15,776 nt of DNA from Candidatus Eiseniibacteriota bacterium (lineage in GTDB: Bacteria > Eisenbacteria > RBG-16-71-46 > CAIMUX01 > WJJG01): assembly GCA_016867695.1 (NCBI GenBank), contig VGIY01000026.1:1-15776 (forward strand), written 5' to 3'. Made by a program: the position numbers and the translations under genes. Shown here one piece after another: positions 7,338 to 14,491 of this stretch (the stretch's first letter is position 1; every line of letters starts with the position of its first letter). Below the pieces are notes generated by a model. The model searched no databases. It had not been told where the DNA came from and saw only the letters and a list, made by a program, of their open reading frames with translations.

Positions 7338-7434
7338 TCGAAAACGGACTGGGAGAGTTCCCTGAGAACGGCGTCGCCATGAGCTAGCTTGCATGCTCGG
7401 GCGGGGGGGGCTTGCCGGTTCGGACTTGCGTGAC

Positions 7435-7459
7435 GCGCCAGGGTCCCGTGCCCTGGCGC
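7435..7459. terminator. Perfect 9-bp hairpin between convergent genes, probable bidirectional terminator
   Basis: GCGCCAGGG (7435-7443), a 7-nt loop, and CCCTGGCGC (7451-7459) form a perfect stem 15 nt downstream of the yjbQ stop on the minus strand. Neither side has a long T-run, so it may work with Rho or simply protect 3' ends. An alternative pairing, GGTCCCG (7442-7448) with CGGGACC (7469-7475), overlaps it and the end of yjbQ. Confidence 0.5.
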
Positions 7460-7474
7460 TTCGCGTTCCGGGAC

Positions 7475-7909
7475 CTACGGCTCCGCGTCGAACAGGCCGC
7501 GGAGCTGGCAGACGACGCTGCGGCGCCGCGAGCGGTTGTCGAAGTCGCAGAGCACGATCTGCTGCCAGGTGCCGAGCAGCAGCTCCCCTCCGCAGACCGG
7601 GACCTCGAGTGCGGGCCCCATGAGCGCCGCGCGGACGTGGGCGAAGCCGTTGCCGTCGCCCCAGCGTGCGTCGTGGGCGTAGGTCTCGCGCTGCGGCGCG
7701 AGCCGCTCGATGGCCGCGCGCAGGTCGGCGACGGCGCCCTCCTCGAACTCGATCGTCGTCAGCCCGGCCGTGGAGCCGCCGGCGAAGAGCAGCGCCGAGC
7801 CTTCGCGCAGCCGCCGCTCGCGCAGGAGCGCGGCGACGGCCGGCGTCAGGTCCTGGATGTCGGTGAATCCCCGCGTGCGCAGCGCCAGCGTGTGCGTCTC
7901 GATGCGCAT
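7475..7909 (-). CDS. yjbQ: YjbQ family protein (UPF0047; secondary thiamine-phosphate synthase)
   Basis: This 144-residue protein starts at ATG (7907-7909) with a GGAGGGA ribosome site at 7917-7923 on the minus strand. It has the full family signature: GGSTAGLTTIEFEEG (44-58), HDARWGDGNGFAHVRA (79-94), a MGPALEVPV stretch, LLLGTWQQIVL (110-120) and CDFDN. The length matches the usual 130-145 residues. E. coli YjbQ has weak thiamine-phosphate synthase activity, but its main cellular job is not settled. The conserved His79 and His91 and the Asn87 region form the putative active site. It is the only minus-strand gene in the window. It converges on the lipoprotein gene and diverges from scpA, so it appears to be a single-gene unit. 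Confidence 0.93.
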   Translation of the reverse strand: MRIETHTLALRTRGFTDIQDLTPAVAALLRERRLREGSALLFAGGSTAGLTTIEFEEGAVADLRAAIERLAPQRETYAHDARWGDGNGFAHVRAALMGPALEVPVCGGELLLGTWQQIVLCDFDNRSRRRSVVCQLRGLFDAEP

Positions 7910-7994
7910 GGCCCCGTCCCTCCATGGCGCCCGCCTCGTCCGGCGACCGGTCGGGCGCGGCCGGCGGCACCGCCGCCCCGAGCGGCCGGCAGCC

Positions 7995-8023
7995 TTGACA
8001 GCCTCCGCCTCGTTGCCTAGTGT
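7995..8023 (+). promoter_or_regulatory. Sigma-70-type promoter for scpA
   Basis: A perfect -35 TTGACA (7995-8000), 17 nt, then a -10-like TAGTGT (8018-8023). The expected start is near 8030, only about five nt before the ATG at 8035. The lapA promoter later in the window also has a TAG-type -10 with a 17-nt spacer, which supports the call. A GTG start at 8020 would overlap the -10. Confidence 0.62.
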
Positions 8024-8034
8024 GCCCAGCGTCG

Positions 8035-8916
8035 ATGCCGGAAGCGATCGTAACAGACGCCCCGGCCCCTGTCGCGCCGCCCGAACGCGGCGCCGCCGCG
8101 GGCCACCTCGTGCGCCTCGAGAACTTCGAGGGGCCGCTCGATCTGCTCCTCCACCTGACGCAGCAGGACCGGATCGAGATCTGGGAGATCTCGATCGCCC
8201 GCATCACCCGCCAATACCTCGACTACCTGGAGCGCATCGAGGCGCTGAACGTCGAGATCGCCGGCGAGTTCCTGGTCATGGCGGCGACGCTCATGCGGCT
8301 GAAGTCGCGGCGCCTGGTGCCGCGCCCGACGGCCGGCGATGAGGCGATCGACGAGCCGCAGTCCGAGGAGGAGTTGATCGCCCGCCTCGTCCTCTACCGC
8401 ACCTTCAAGGAGGCGGCCGCGCACCTGCGCCGGCGCAGCGAGGAGTCGGGCCCGCGCTACCCGCGCGGCGCCCGCGCGGCCCTGCCCGAGGACTTCGAGT
8501 TTCCGCTGGCCGAGATCGACCTCTACGCGCTCGCCGAAGCGTGGCGGGCGGCGGAGCGCCTGCGCGAGGAGGGCGAGCGCGCCGTCCACGCGGTGCGTCT
8601 CGATGACGTCCGCATGGAGGAGCAGGTCACCTTCCTCCTGGACCGCCTGGAGGCGGCCGGCGGGAGGATCCTCTTCGGCGAGGTCTTCTGCGCCGACGCG
8701 CGGCGGCTGGAGATCGCCGTGACGCTGCTCGCCGCGCTCGAGCTGGCGCGCCAGCAGGTGCTCGAGCTCCTCCAGGACGAGCCGTGCGGCGACCTCTGGG
8801 TGCTCTCCCGCGTCTTCGGCGAAGCGCGCCCCGGGACCACCCGCGGCGCGACGCGGGCCGAGGCGCGCGAGGCGGACGAGCGCGCGCCAGTCGCGGCGCT
8901 GCCGGCGGAGGCCTGA
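8035..8916 (+). CDS. scpA: Segregation and condensation protein A (ScpA)
   Basis: This 293-residue kleisin of the bacterial SMC complex starts at ATG 8035. The N-terminal family motif LENFEGPLDLLLHL is clear near residues 27-40. It is followed by the helical SMC-neck-binding region (IWEISIARITRQYLDYL), the ...EFLVMAATLMRLKSRRLVP helix, and a C-terminal winged-helix region for the other SMC head (about residues 200-265: MEEQVTFLLDRL, ALLELARQQVLELLQD-like). ScpA bridges the two SMC heads and, with ScpB, helps condense and segregate chromosomes. No Shine-Dalgarno precedes the ATG, which fits a nearly leaderless transcript from the promoter just upstream. The last 25 or so residues are a variable Ala/Arg/Glu tail. 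scpB follows after 1 nt, the standard arrangement. Confidence 0.95.
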   Translation: MPEAIVTDAPAPVAPPERGAAAGHLVRLENFEGPLDLLLHLTQQDRIEIWEISIARITRQYLDYLERIEALNVEIAGEFLVMAATLMRLKSRRLVPRPTAGDEAIDEPQSEEELIARLVLYRTFKEAAAHLRRRSEESGPRYPRGARAALPEDFEFPLAEIDLYALAEAWRAAERLREEGERAVHAVRLDDVRMEEQVTFLLDRLEAAGGRILFGEVFCADARRLEIAVTLLAALELARQQVLELLQDEPCGDLWVLSRVFGEARPGTTRGATRAEAREADERAPVAALPAEA

Positions 8917-8917
8917 G

Positions 8918-9718
8918 GTGGCCGAGATCGCGCGCATCGTCGAGGCGCTGCTCTTCGCCGCCGACGCTCCCCTGACGCGGGCGCAGATCGCCGAGGCGAT
9001 CCCCGAGGCGACCGTGGAGGAGCTGGAGGGGGCGCTCGGCGAGCTGGCCCGCTTCTACGACGACAGCGGACGAGGCTTCTGTCTCGCCGCCGTCGGCGGG
9101 GGACACCAGCTGCTGACCCGGCCGGCGCTCTCGCCCTGGGTGGAGCGGCTGCTCGTCGGCCGCCGCCGCCAGCGCCTCTCCCGCGCCGGGCTCGAGGTCC
9201 TCGCCGTGATCGCCTACCGGCAGCCGGTGACGCGCGGCGAGATCGAGACGGTGCGTGGCGTCGACTGCGGCGCGAGCCTGCGCACACTGCTCGAGCGCAA
9301 GCTGATCGCCGTGCGCGGGCGCGCGCGCGCGGCGGGCCATCCGCTGCTCTACGCGACGACCGATCGCTTCCTCGAGCACTTCGGCATCGCCGACATCTCC
9401 GAGCTGCCGAAGCTGGAGGAGTTCGCCGCGCTGGTGGATCGCGAGGCGGCCCGGGCCGAAGTCCGGGAGGCGGGGCAGGGGGAGGCGACCGCGGGGCCCG
9501 CCGATGCGCAGGGCGAAGCCGCCCAGGGGCGCGCCGCGGCACCGGAGCTCGCCGAGGACGAGGGACCCGGAGAGCCCCTGGGAGCCGCAGAGGCGGACGC
9601 CGACGCGCCCGCCGAGCCCGCGGCGCCGGGGTCAGCGGACGCCGCCGCGCTCGCCGAGCCGGCGGACGCCGGGGCGTTCGTCCGCTCGGGCGGCGGGCCC
9701 GCCGGCGCGGGCTCCTGA
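8918..9718 (+). CDS. scpB: Segregation and condensation protein B (ScpB) with a long low-complexity tail
   Basis: This is 266 residues from GTG 8918, one nt after the scpA stop, with GGAGG at 8907-8911. Residues 1-175 or so carry the paired winged-helix domains of ScpB: RIVEALLFAADAPLT, GFCLAAVGGGHQLLTRP, LSRAGLEVLAVIAYRQPVTR, and the conserved IRGVD-type turn as VRGVDCGASLRTLLERKLI, ending with TTDRFLEHFGI and ELPKLEEF. ScpB dimerises on the central region of ScpA in the SMC complex. The remaining 90 or so residues are Ala, Glu, Pro and Gly with no domain. Such tails occur in some ScpB proteins but this one is long. The next gene begins 10 nt after the stop, so cotranscription is likely. Confidence 0.95.
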   Translation: MAEIARIVEALLFAADAPLTRAQIAEAIPEATVEELEGALGELARFYDDSGRGFCLAAVGGGHQLLTRPALSPWVERLLVGRRRQRLSRAGLEVLAVIAYRQPVTRGEIETVRGVDCGASLRTLLERKLIAVRGRARAAGHPLLYATTDRFLEHFGIADISELPKLEEFAALVDREAARAEVREAGQGEATAGPADAQGEAAQGRAAAPELAEDEGPGEPLGAAEADADAPAEPAAPGSADAAALAEPADAGAFVRSGGGPAGAGS

Positions 9719-9728
9719 GGCCGCGGCC

Positions 9729-10538
9729 GTGTCCGCCGACTCGCGCGCCAGGAAGCCGGCGGCGGGCGGCGAGGCGCCCTCCGGTCCCGGCGGGGAGCCC
9801 TCCGGCCGCAGGATCCGCTTGAACCGCTATCTGGCCCTCTGCGGCGCGGCGTCGCGCCGCGGCGCGATGGCGCTCGTCTTCGCCGGCCGCGTGCAGGTCA
9901 ACGGCGAGACGACCACCGATCCCGGCCTGCTGGTCGAGACGGGCGGGGACCGGGTGACGCTGGACGGGGCGCGCGTGCGTGCCCCCTCGCGCTGGCTCTA
10001 CTACGCGCTGCACAAGCCGCGCGGCGTGATCGTCACCTCGCGCGACGAGCAGGGGCGGGTCGACATGCGCGCCCTCCTGCGGCGCCTGCCGGCGCACGTC
10101 TTCGCCGTCGGGCGGCTGGACCGGGACTCCGAGGGGCTGCTGCTGCTGACCAATCACGGGGAGCTGACCGAGCACCTGCTGCATCCGCGCAACCGGGTCG
10201 AGCGGGTCTATCGCGTCAAGGTCATGCCCGCCCCGCGCCCGGGCCAACTCGCCCGGCTCGCCGGCGGCGTGCCGATCGGCGCGGGGCAGGTGAGCGGGCC
10301 GGCGGAGGTGCGTCTGAAGCGGGCGCTGGCGCGAAGCGGGCTGCTGACGATCACGATCCGCGAGGGCAAGAAGCGCGAGGTGCGGCGCATGTGCAGCCGC
10401 GTCGGCCTGCGGGTCATGCGCCTGCGGCGCATCGCCTTCGCCGGGATCCGCCTGGGCGAGCTGCCGCTCGGCGCGCATCGCCCCCTGACCGCCGAGGAGA
10501 TCGCGCAGCTGCGCGCGCTGAGCGGGCTCGCGCTCTGA
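9729..10538 (+). CDS. rluB: RluB/RsuA-family rRNA pseudouridine synthase
   Basis: This is 269 residues from GTG 9729. The frame is open back into scpB from 9504, but 9729 leaves only a short tail before the first domain. The upstream signal is weak (TGAGG at 9716-9720). An S4 RNA-binding domain (about 30-90) starts at IRLNRYLALCGAASRRGA and includes GRVQVNGE. The synthase domain follows, with YYALHKPRGVIVT, the catalytic motif GRLDRDSEGLLLLTN (catalytic Asp131), VERVYRVKV, and GKKREVRRMCSRVGLRVMRLRRI. This family converts one uridine in large- or small-subunit rRNA to pseudouridine. RluB (23S) is the usual member next to scpAB, but RsuA/RluE-type specificity cannot be excluded from sequence alone. 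Confidence 0.9.
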   Translation: MSADSRARKPAAGGEAPSGPGGEPSGRRIRLNRYLALCGAASRRGAMALVFAGRVQVNGETTTDPGLLVETGGDRVTLDGARVRAPSRWLYYALHKPRGVIVTSRDEQGRVDMRALLRRLPAHVFAVGRLDRDSEGLLLLTNHGELTEHLLHPRNRVERVYRVKVMPAPRPGQLARLAGGVPIGAGQVSGPAEVRLKRALARSGLLTITIREGKKREVRRMCSRVGLRVMRLRRIAFAGIRLGELPLGAHRPLTAEEIAQLRALSGLAL

Positions 10539-10566
10539 TCGCCCGACGCCCGAGGAGCCGACCGCC

Positions 10567-11952
10567 GTGGGCGACGTGATCACGATCGACGGGCCCGCCG
10601 GCGCGGGCAAGACGACGACGGCCAGGGCCGTGGCCGCCGCGCTGGGCTTTGTCTACCTCGACTCGGGCGCGCTCTACCGGGCGATCGCCGTCGCCGCCGG
10701 GGCGCGCGGCCTCCTTCCGGAGGAGGGCGCCGTCTGGCAGGCCTTCGTCGACGGCCTGCGCCTCGAGGCGCAGCCGGCGGGAAGCGAGTTCCGCGTGCGC
10801 GTAGACGGCGAGGAGGTGACCGAACGGTTGCGCGCGCCGGAGGTGGCCGCGCTCGCCTCGCGCATCGCGACGCTCCCCGAGGTGCGCGCCCTCGTGCGCC
10901 GGCTCCTGCGCGGTCTGGCGGCGCAGTCCTCCTGCGTGGCCGAGGGGCGCGACATGGGCACGGCCGTCTTCGCCGACGCGAAGCTGAAGATCTTCCTGGA
11001 CGCGCCGCTCGCCGAGCGGGCGCGGCGCCGCCAGCTCGAGCTGGCGGCCGCCGGACGCGGCCAGGAGCTCGGCGAGGTGGAGCGCCAGATGGCCGCCCGC
11101 GACGAGCGCGACCGCGGCCGCGAGCTCTCGCCGCTGCGTCCGCCCGAGGACGCCGTGCGCATCCAGACCGCGGGGATGACGCCGGCCGAGCAGTCGGCGC
11201 TGATCGCCGCCCTCTACCGCGGCGGCGGATGGCCTGCGGGCTCGCGCTTCCATCGCGCGGTGCGCGCCGCCGGCGGGGCGCTCGTGCGCCTCGTCCTGGC
11301 ACCGCGGGTCGGCGGGCAGGCGCTCGTGCCCCGCGGCCCCTTCATCCTCGCCTCGAACCACCTCTCGTATCTCGATCCGCCGCTGCTCGGCCTGCTCTGT
11401 CCCGCGCCGGTCGCCTTCCTGGCCAAGCGGGAGCTGTTCCGCGTCCCCGGCTTCAGCCACCTGATCCGCGCCCTCTACGCCATCCCGCTGCGCCGCGGGG
11501 GCTACGACAAGCAGGCCCTCGAGGCGGCGCTGGAGAGCCTGCGCCGCGGGATCCCGGTCACGGTCTTCCCCGAGGGGACGCGAGTGCGCGAGGGCGAGCG
11601 CTCGCGTCCGCGCCGCGGCGCGGCGGCGCTGGCCCGGCTGGCGCAAGTGCCCGTCGTGCCCGCGCGCCTGGAGGGGAGCGACCGGCCGCTGCGCTCGCTG
11701 CTGCGCCGCGAGCCGATCCGGCTGCGCTTCGGGCCCCCGCTGCCGCCGCCCGATCCGTCCGGCGCCGCCGGGGACGGCGCCTACCTGGAGGCGTTGATGG
11801 CCGCCATCGCGGCGCTCCGCCAGGCCTCGGATGCGCGGGCGCCGGCCCCGCGGAGCCCGGATGCGAGGGCGCTGGACCCGCGGGCGCCGGATGCGCGCGC
11901 GCCGGCCCCCGGGGCGCCCGACTCGGGCCCCGGCCCGACCGGGGGACGCTGA
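10567..11952 (+). CDS. cmk: Fused (d)CMP kinase / 1-acylglycerol-3-phosphate acyltransferase (Cmk-PlsC)
   Basis: This 461-residue single frame starts at GTG 10567 (GAGGAG at 10552-10557). Residues 1-220 or so are cytidylate kinase: P-loop DGPAGAGKTTTA (Lys15), YLDSGALYRA, EGRDMGTAVFADAKLKIFLDA, and a DERDRGRELSPL lid region. This half phosphorylates CMP/dCMP. Residues 235-420 or so are a PlsC-type acyltransferase with the catalytic HX4D box NHLSYLD (His265, Asp270), an FLAKRELFRVPGF substrate-binding stretch and FPEGTR (334-339). This half makes phosphatidic acid from lysophosphatidate at the membrane. The frame is continuous across the join with no stop or frameshift. In many bacteria cmk, plsC and rpsA are adjacent separate genes, so the fusion is easily derived. 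The protein ends in four decapeptide repeats (422-461). rpsA follows on its own promoter. Confidence 0.93.
   Translation: MGDVITIDGPAGAGKTTTARAVAAALGFVYLDSGALYRAIAVAAGARGLLPEEGAVWQAFVDGLRLEAQPAGSEFRVRVDGEEVTERLRAPEVAALASRIATLPEVRALVRRLLRGLAAQSSCVAEGRDMGTAVFADAKLKIFLDAPLAERARRRQLELAAAGRGQELGEVERQMAARDERDRGRELSPLRPPEDAVRIQTAGMTPAEQSALIAALYRGGGWPAGSRFHRAVRAAGGALVRLVLAPRVGGQALVPRGPFILASNHLSYLDPPLLGLLCPAPVAFLAKRELFRVPGFSHLIRALYAIPLRRGGYDKQALEAALESLRRGIPVTVFPEGTRVREGERSRPRRGAAALARLAQVPVVPARLEGSDRPLRSLLRREPIRLRFGPPLPPPDPSGAAGDGAYLEALMAAIAALRQASDARAPAPRSPDARALDPRAPDARAPAPGAPDSGPGPTGGR
11829..11949 (+). repeat. 30-bp in-frame repeat encoding the Cmk-PlsC tail
   Basis: Three 30-bp units (11829-11858, 11859-11888, 11889-11918) begin GGATGCG and diverge by a few bases. 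A fourth, more degraded unit reaches the stop. Each encodes ten residues: DARAPAPRSP, DARALDPRAP, DARAPAPGAP, DSGPGPTGGR. The repeat makes the entire end of the protein. Confidence 0.85.
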
Positions 11953-11998
11953 ACCGAGGCTGCGCCTGTCCCCTGGCCCCCCTGCGCGCCGCCGAGGC

Positions 11999-12026
11999 TT
12001 GAAATCGGGCCTCCGATGGGTATAAT
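11999..12026 (+). promoter_or_regulatory. Sigma-70 promoter for rpsA
   Basis: TTGAAA (11999-12004), a 16-nt spacer, then a perfect TATAAT (12021-12026), in an unusually AT-rich patch between cmk-plsC and rpsA. The predicted start near 12033 leaves a leader of about 73 nt with GAGGAGGA (12088-12095) before the ATG. A separate strong promoter suits a ribosomal protein gene. Confidence 0.85.
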
Positions 12027-12105
12027 CATCCATTTGCGGTCGCGTCGCCCGGCGCGGGATTCCGGGTGGGTGAAACGGTGCGGAACCGAGGAGGACGAAC
12101 CAACC

Positions 12106-14379
12106 ATGACGGACGAGAAGTGGTCTTCGGGCGAGGAACCGGCGGCGGCCGGCGCGGGATTCGGCCCGGCCGGGCCGGCCGAGGCGGCGAGCGGGGGTGA
12201 AGGGGCCCCCGGGTCTGATGCGGGCACGGGGCTGCGGTCCCCCGAGCAGCCGGTGGCGGGCGGCGGGATGCCCGCTCCCGAGCAGGGGTCGACCGGCGCC
12301 GTGACGCGCCCCTCGCCCCGGGCGGAGGGCGCCAGCGTGCTCGAGGCGGATTCCGAAGGGGACGAGGACGCTCCCGCGCCGTCGGGCGCCAAGGGCGAGC
12401 GCGGCGCCACGCTGCGCATCGTCAACCGCGACGTCGAGGACCCCGCGGCGGCCCCCGAGCTGCAGGAGATGGTCGGCATGTACCTCGACTCGCTCAAGCA
12501 CCTCGAGGAGGGCGAGGTCCTCAAGGGGCGCGTGCTGCGGGTCGACGAGAAGGACGTCCTCGTCGACATCGGCTTCAAGAGCGAGGGCATCATCCCCATC
12601 GCCGAGTTCGCCGAGTCCGACAGCATCAAGGTGGGCGACGAGATCGACGTCTTCCTCGAGCGCATCGAGGACGATCAGGGGCTGGTCGTCCTCTCGAAGC
12701 AGCGCGCCGACTTCGTCAAGGTCTGGGACCGGGTCAAGGACGCCGCCGAGCGGGGCGAGGTCGTCGAGGGGCGCCTGGTCAAGAAGATCAAGGGCGGCGT
12801 CGTCGTCGACCTCTTCGGCGTCGAGGCCTTCCTGCCGGGTTCGCAGATCGCGCTGCGCCAGCCGCAGAGCATCGACAGCCTGATGACCCAGACGCTGCGC
12901 TTCAAGATCATCAAGCTCAACAAGAGGCGGCGCAACATCGTCGTCTCGCGCCGCCTGGTGCTGGAGGAGGAGCGCGAGAAGGCCAAGGCGAGCATCCTGC
13001 AGGAGCTGGGCGTCGGCCAGGTGCGCGGCGGCTACGTCAAGAACATCACCGACTTCGGCGCCTTCATCGACCTCGGGGGCATCGACGGCCTGCTGCACAT
13101 CACCGACATGTCCTGGGGCCGCATCCGCCATCCGTCGGAGGTCGTCAGCGTCGGCGACAAGCTGCAGGTCAAGGTGCTCTCCTTCGATCCCGAGCGCGAG
13201 CGCATCAGCCTGGGCATCAAGCAGCTCAGCGACTACCCCTGGGAGCACGTCGCCGACCGCTACCCGGTAGGGTCGCGCATCTCCGGCCGCGTGGTCAGCA
13301 TCACCGAGTATGGCGCCTTCGTGGAGCTGGAGAAGGGGGTCGAGGGGCTGATCCACATCTCGGAGATGTCCTGGACGAAGCATGTCCGCCACCCGTCGAA
13401 GATCCTCAAGGAGGGCCAGGAAGTCGAGTGCATGGTGCTGAAGGTCGACAAGGAGAAGGAGCGCATCTCGCTCGGCCTCAAGCAGGTCGAGCCCGACCCC
13501 TGGCTGACGCTCGACGAGCGCTACCCGGTCAACTCGATCGTCAGCGGCAAGGTGCGCAACCTGACCAACTTCGGTTCCTTCGTCGAGCTGGAGGACGGCA
13601 TCGACGGGCTGGTGCACATCTCGGACATGTCCTGGACGCGCCGCATCGGCCACCCGAGCGAGTTGCTCAAGAAGGGCGACTCGGTGACCGTGCGCGTGCT
13701 GTCGCTGGACAAGGTGAACCGGCGCGTCAGCCTCGGGCTGAAGCAGGTCCAGGACGATCCCTGGCCGAAGCTGATGGACACCTATCCGGCCAACGCCACG
13801 GTGCGCGGCACGATCGCCAAGGTCATCGACCGGGGCGCGGTCGTCATCCTCGAGCAGGACGTCGAGGGTTTCGTGCCGACCGGCCAGCTCGGCCTGGACG
13901 ACGTGACCGACGCCCGCCGCTGCTTCCGCGAGGGCGACGCGCTGGACATGAAGATCACGCGGGTCGACCCGGCCAACCGCCGGATCCTGCTCAGCGTGAA
14001 GGCCTGGCTGGCGGAGCAGGACGAGCAGGTCGTGCGCGACTTCGTCGAGATGCACAAGGCGCGCGAGGCCGAGTCGGGGCCGCTGCCGGAGGCTTCGGAG
14101 GAAGGCGCCAAGGGGATCGACCTACCCGAGGACGAGGCGCCCGCCGGGGACGCCGAGACGGGCGCGGCGCCGGCCGGCATGGAGGATGCCCCGGCGGCGC
14201 GGGCGAAGGTCCCGGAGGGCCCGGCGGAGGAGGCCGCGGCGGGGCCGCGGCCAGCGGAGGCGGCCGTGGCCGAGCCGGATGAGCCGGCGGCGAGTTCGGA
14301 GGCGGACATGACCGCCGGCGGGTCCGAGCAGGCGGCGTCCTCGACTGAGCCTCCGGAGGCGGACCGGCCCACGGCCTAG
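12106..14379 (+). CDS. rpsA: 30S ribosomal protein S1, six S1 domains with long extensions
   Basis: This is 757 residues from ATG 12106, ten nt after GAGGAGGA; an in-frame ATG at 12016 lies upstream of the -10 box. Six S1/OB domains are visible, beginning near residues 134, 217, 303, 388, 475 and 562. Domains 3-5 show the classic GAFIDL/GAFVEL/GSFVEL, HITDMSW/HISEMSW/HISDMSW and RISLG(I/L)KQ signatures, and domains 1, 2 and 6 are more divergent, as in other S1 proteins. S1 binds mRNA and brings it to the 30S subunit. E. coli S1 has 557 residues; here about 130 residues precede domain 1 and about 120 follow domain 6. Both extensions are Gly/Pro/Ala/Glu-rich, acidic and without visible domains. 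It is probably monocistronic, with a terminator at 14432-14473. Confidence 0.97.
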   Translation: MTDEKWSSGEEPAAAGAGFGPAGPAEAASGGEGAPGSDAGTGLRSPEQPVAGGGMPAPEQGSTGAVTRPSPRAEGASVLEADSEGDEDAPAPSGAKGERGATLRIVNRDVEDPAAAPELQEMVGMYLDSLKHLEEGEVLKGRVLRVDEKDVLVDIGFKSEGIIPIAEFAESDSIKVGDEIDVFLERIEDDQGLVVLSKQRADFVKVWDRVKDAAERGEVVEGRLVKKIKGGVVVDLFGVEAFLPGSQIALRQPQSIDSLMTQTLRFKIIKLNKRRRNIVVSRRLVLEEEREKAKASILQELGVGQVRGGYVKNITDFGAFIDLGGIDGLLHITDMSWGRIRHPSEVVSVGDKLQVKVLSFDPERERISLGIKQLSDYPWEHVADRYPVGSRISGRVVSITEYGAFVELEKGVEGLIHISEMSWTKHVRHPSKILKEGQEVECMVLKVDKEKERISLGLKQVEPDPWLTLDERYPVNSIVSGKVRNLTNFGSFVELEDGIDGLVHISDMSWTRRIGHPSELLKKGDSVTVRVLSLDKVNRRVSLGLKQVQDDPWPKLMDTYPANATVRGTIAKVIDRGAVVILEQDVEGFVPTGQLGLDDVTDARRCFREGDALDMKITRVDPANRRILLSVKAWLAEQDEQVVRDFVEMHKAREAESGPLPEASEEGAKGIDLPEDEAPAGDAETGAAPAGMEDAPAARAKVPEGPAEEAAAGPRPAEAAVAEPDEPAASSEADMTAGGSEQAASSTEPPEADRPTA

Positions 14380-14384
14380 ACGAA

Positions 14385-14420
14385 GGCGGCCCGGGGGAGC
14401 GCTGGGCTTCCCGGGACGCC
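14385..14420 (+). other. Hairpin just after rpsA
   Basis: GGCG (14385-14388) plus CCCGGG (14390-14395) pairs with CCCGGG (14410-14415) plus CGCC (14417-14420), with one G-A mismatch and a 14-nt loop. It starts 5 nt after the stop. No T-run follows, so it probably protects the 3' end or helps termination together with the next hairpin. Confidence 0.45.
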
Positions 14421-14431
14421 GGGCGCGAACG

Positions 14432-14473
14432 AGCGGCGGGAGGCGCGGCGCGGCCGCCCTCCCGCTTCGCTTT
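14432..14473 (+). terminator. Probable intrinsic terminator of rpsA
   Basis: GCGGGAGG (14436-14443) pairs perfectly with CCTCCCGC (14458-14465). The stem extends outward, after a TT bulge, as AGCG (14432-14435) with CGCT (14468-14471), and ends in a short TTT. It lies about 50 nt after the rpsA stop. The T-run is short, as is common in GC-rich genomes. Confidence 0.6.
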
Positions 14474-14491
14474 GCCCCGCCCGGGATGCGG

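Noticed and set aside
7962..7975. CGGCGG-CA-CCGCCG palindrome between yjbQ and scpA
   Set aside because: It is a short GC-only dyad in GC-rich DNA with no supporting context, so it is not called as an operator or terminator.
8020..8034. GTG start for scpA five codons upstream
   Set aside because: It overlaps the predicted -10 element and lacks a ribosome site. ATG 8035 fits the family N-terminus equally well.
12016..12105. An upstream ATG start for rpsA
   Set aside because: It precedes and overlaps the TATAAT box. The ATG at 12106 has a strong Shine-Dalgarno and a leader of sensible length.
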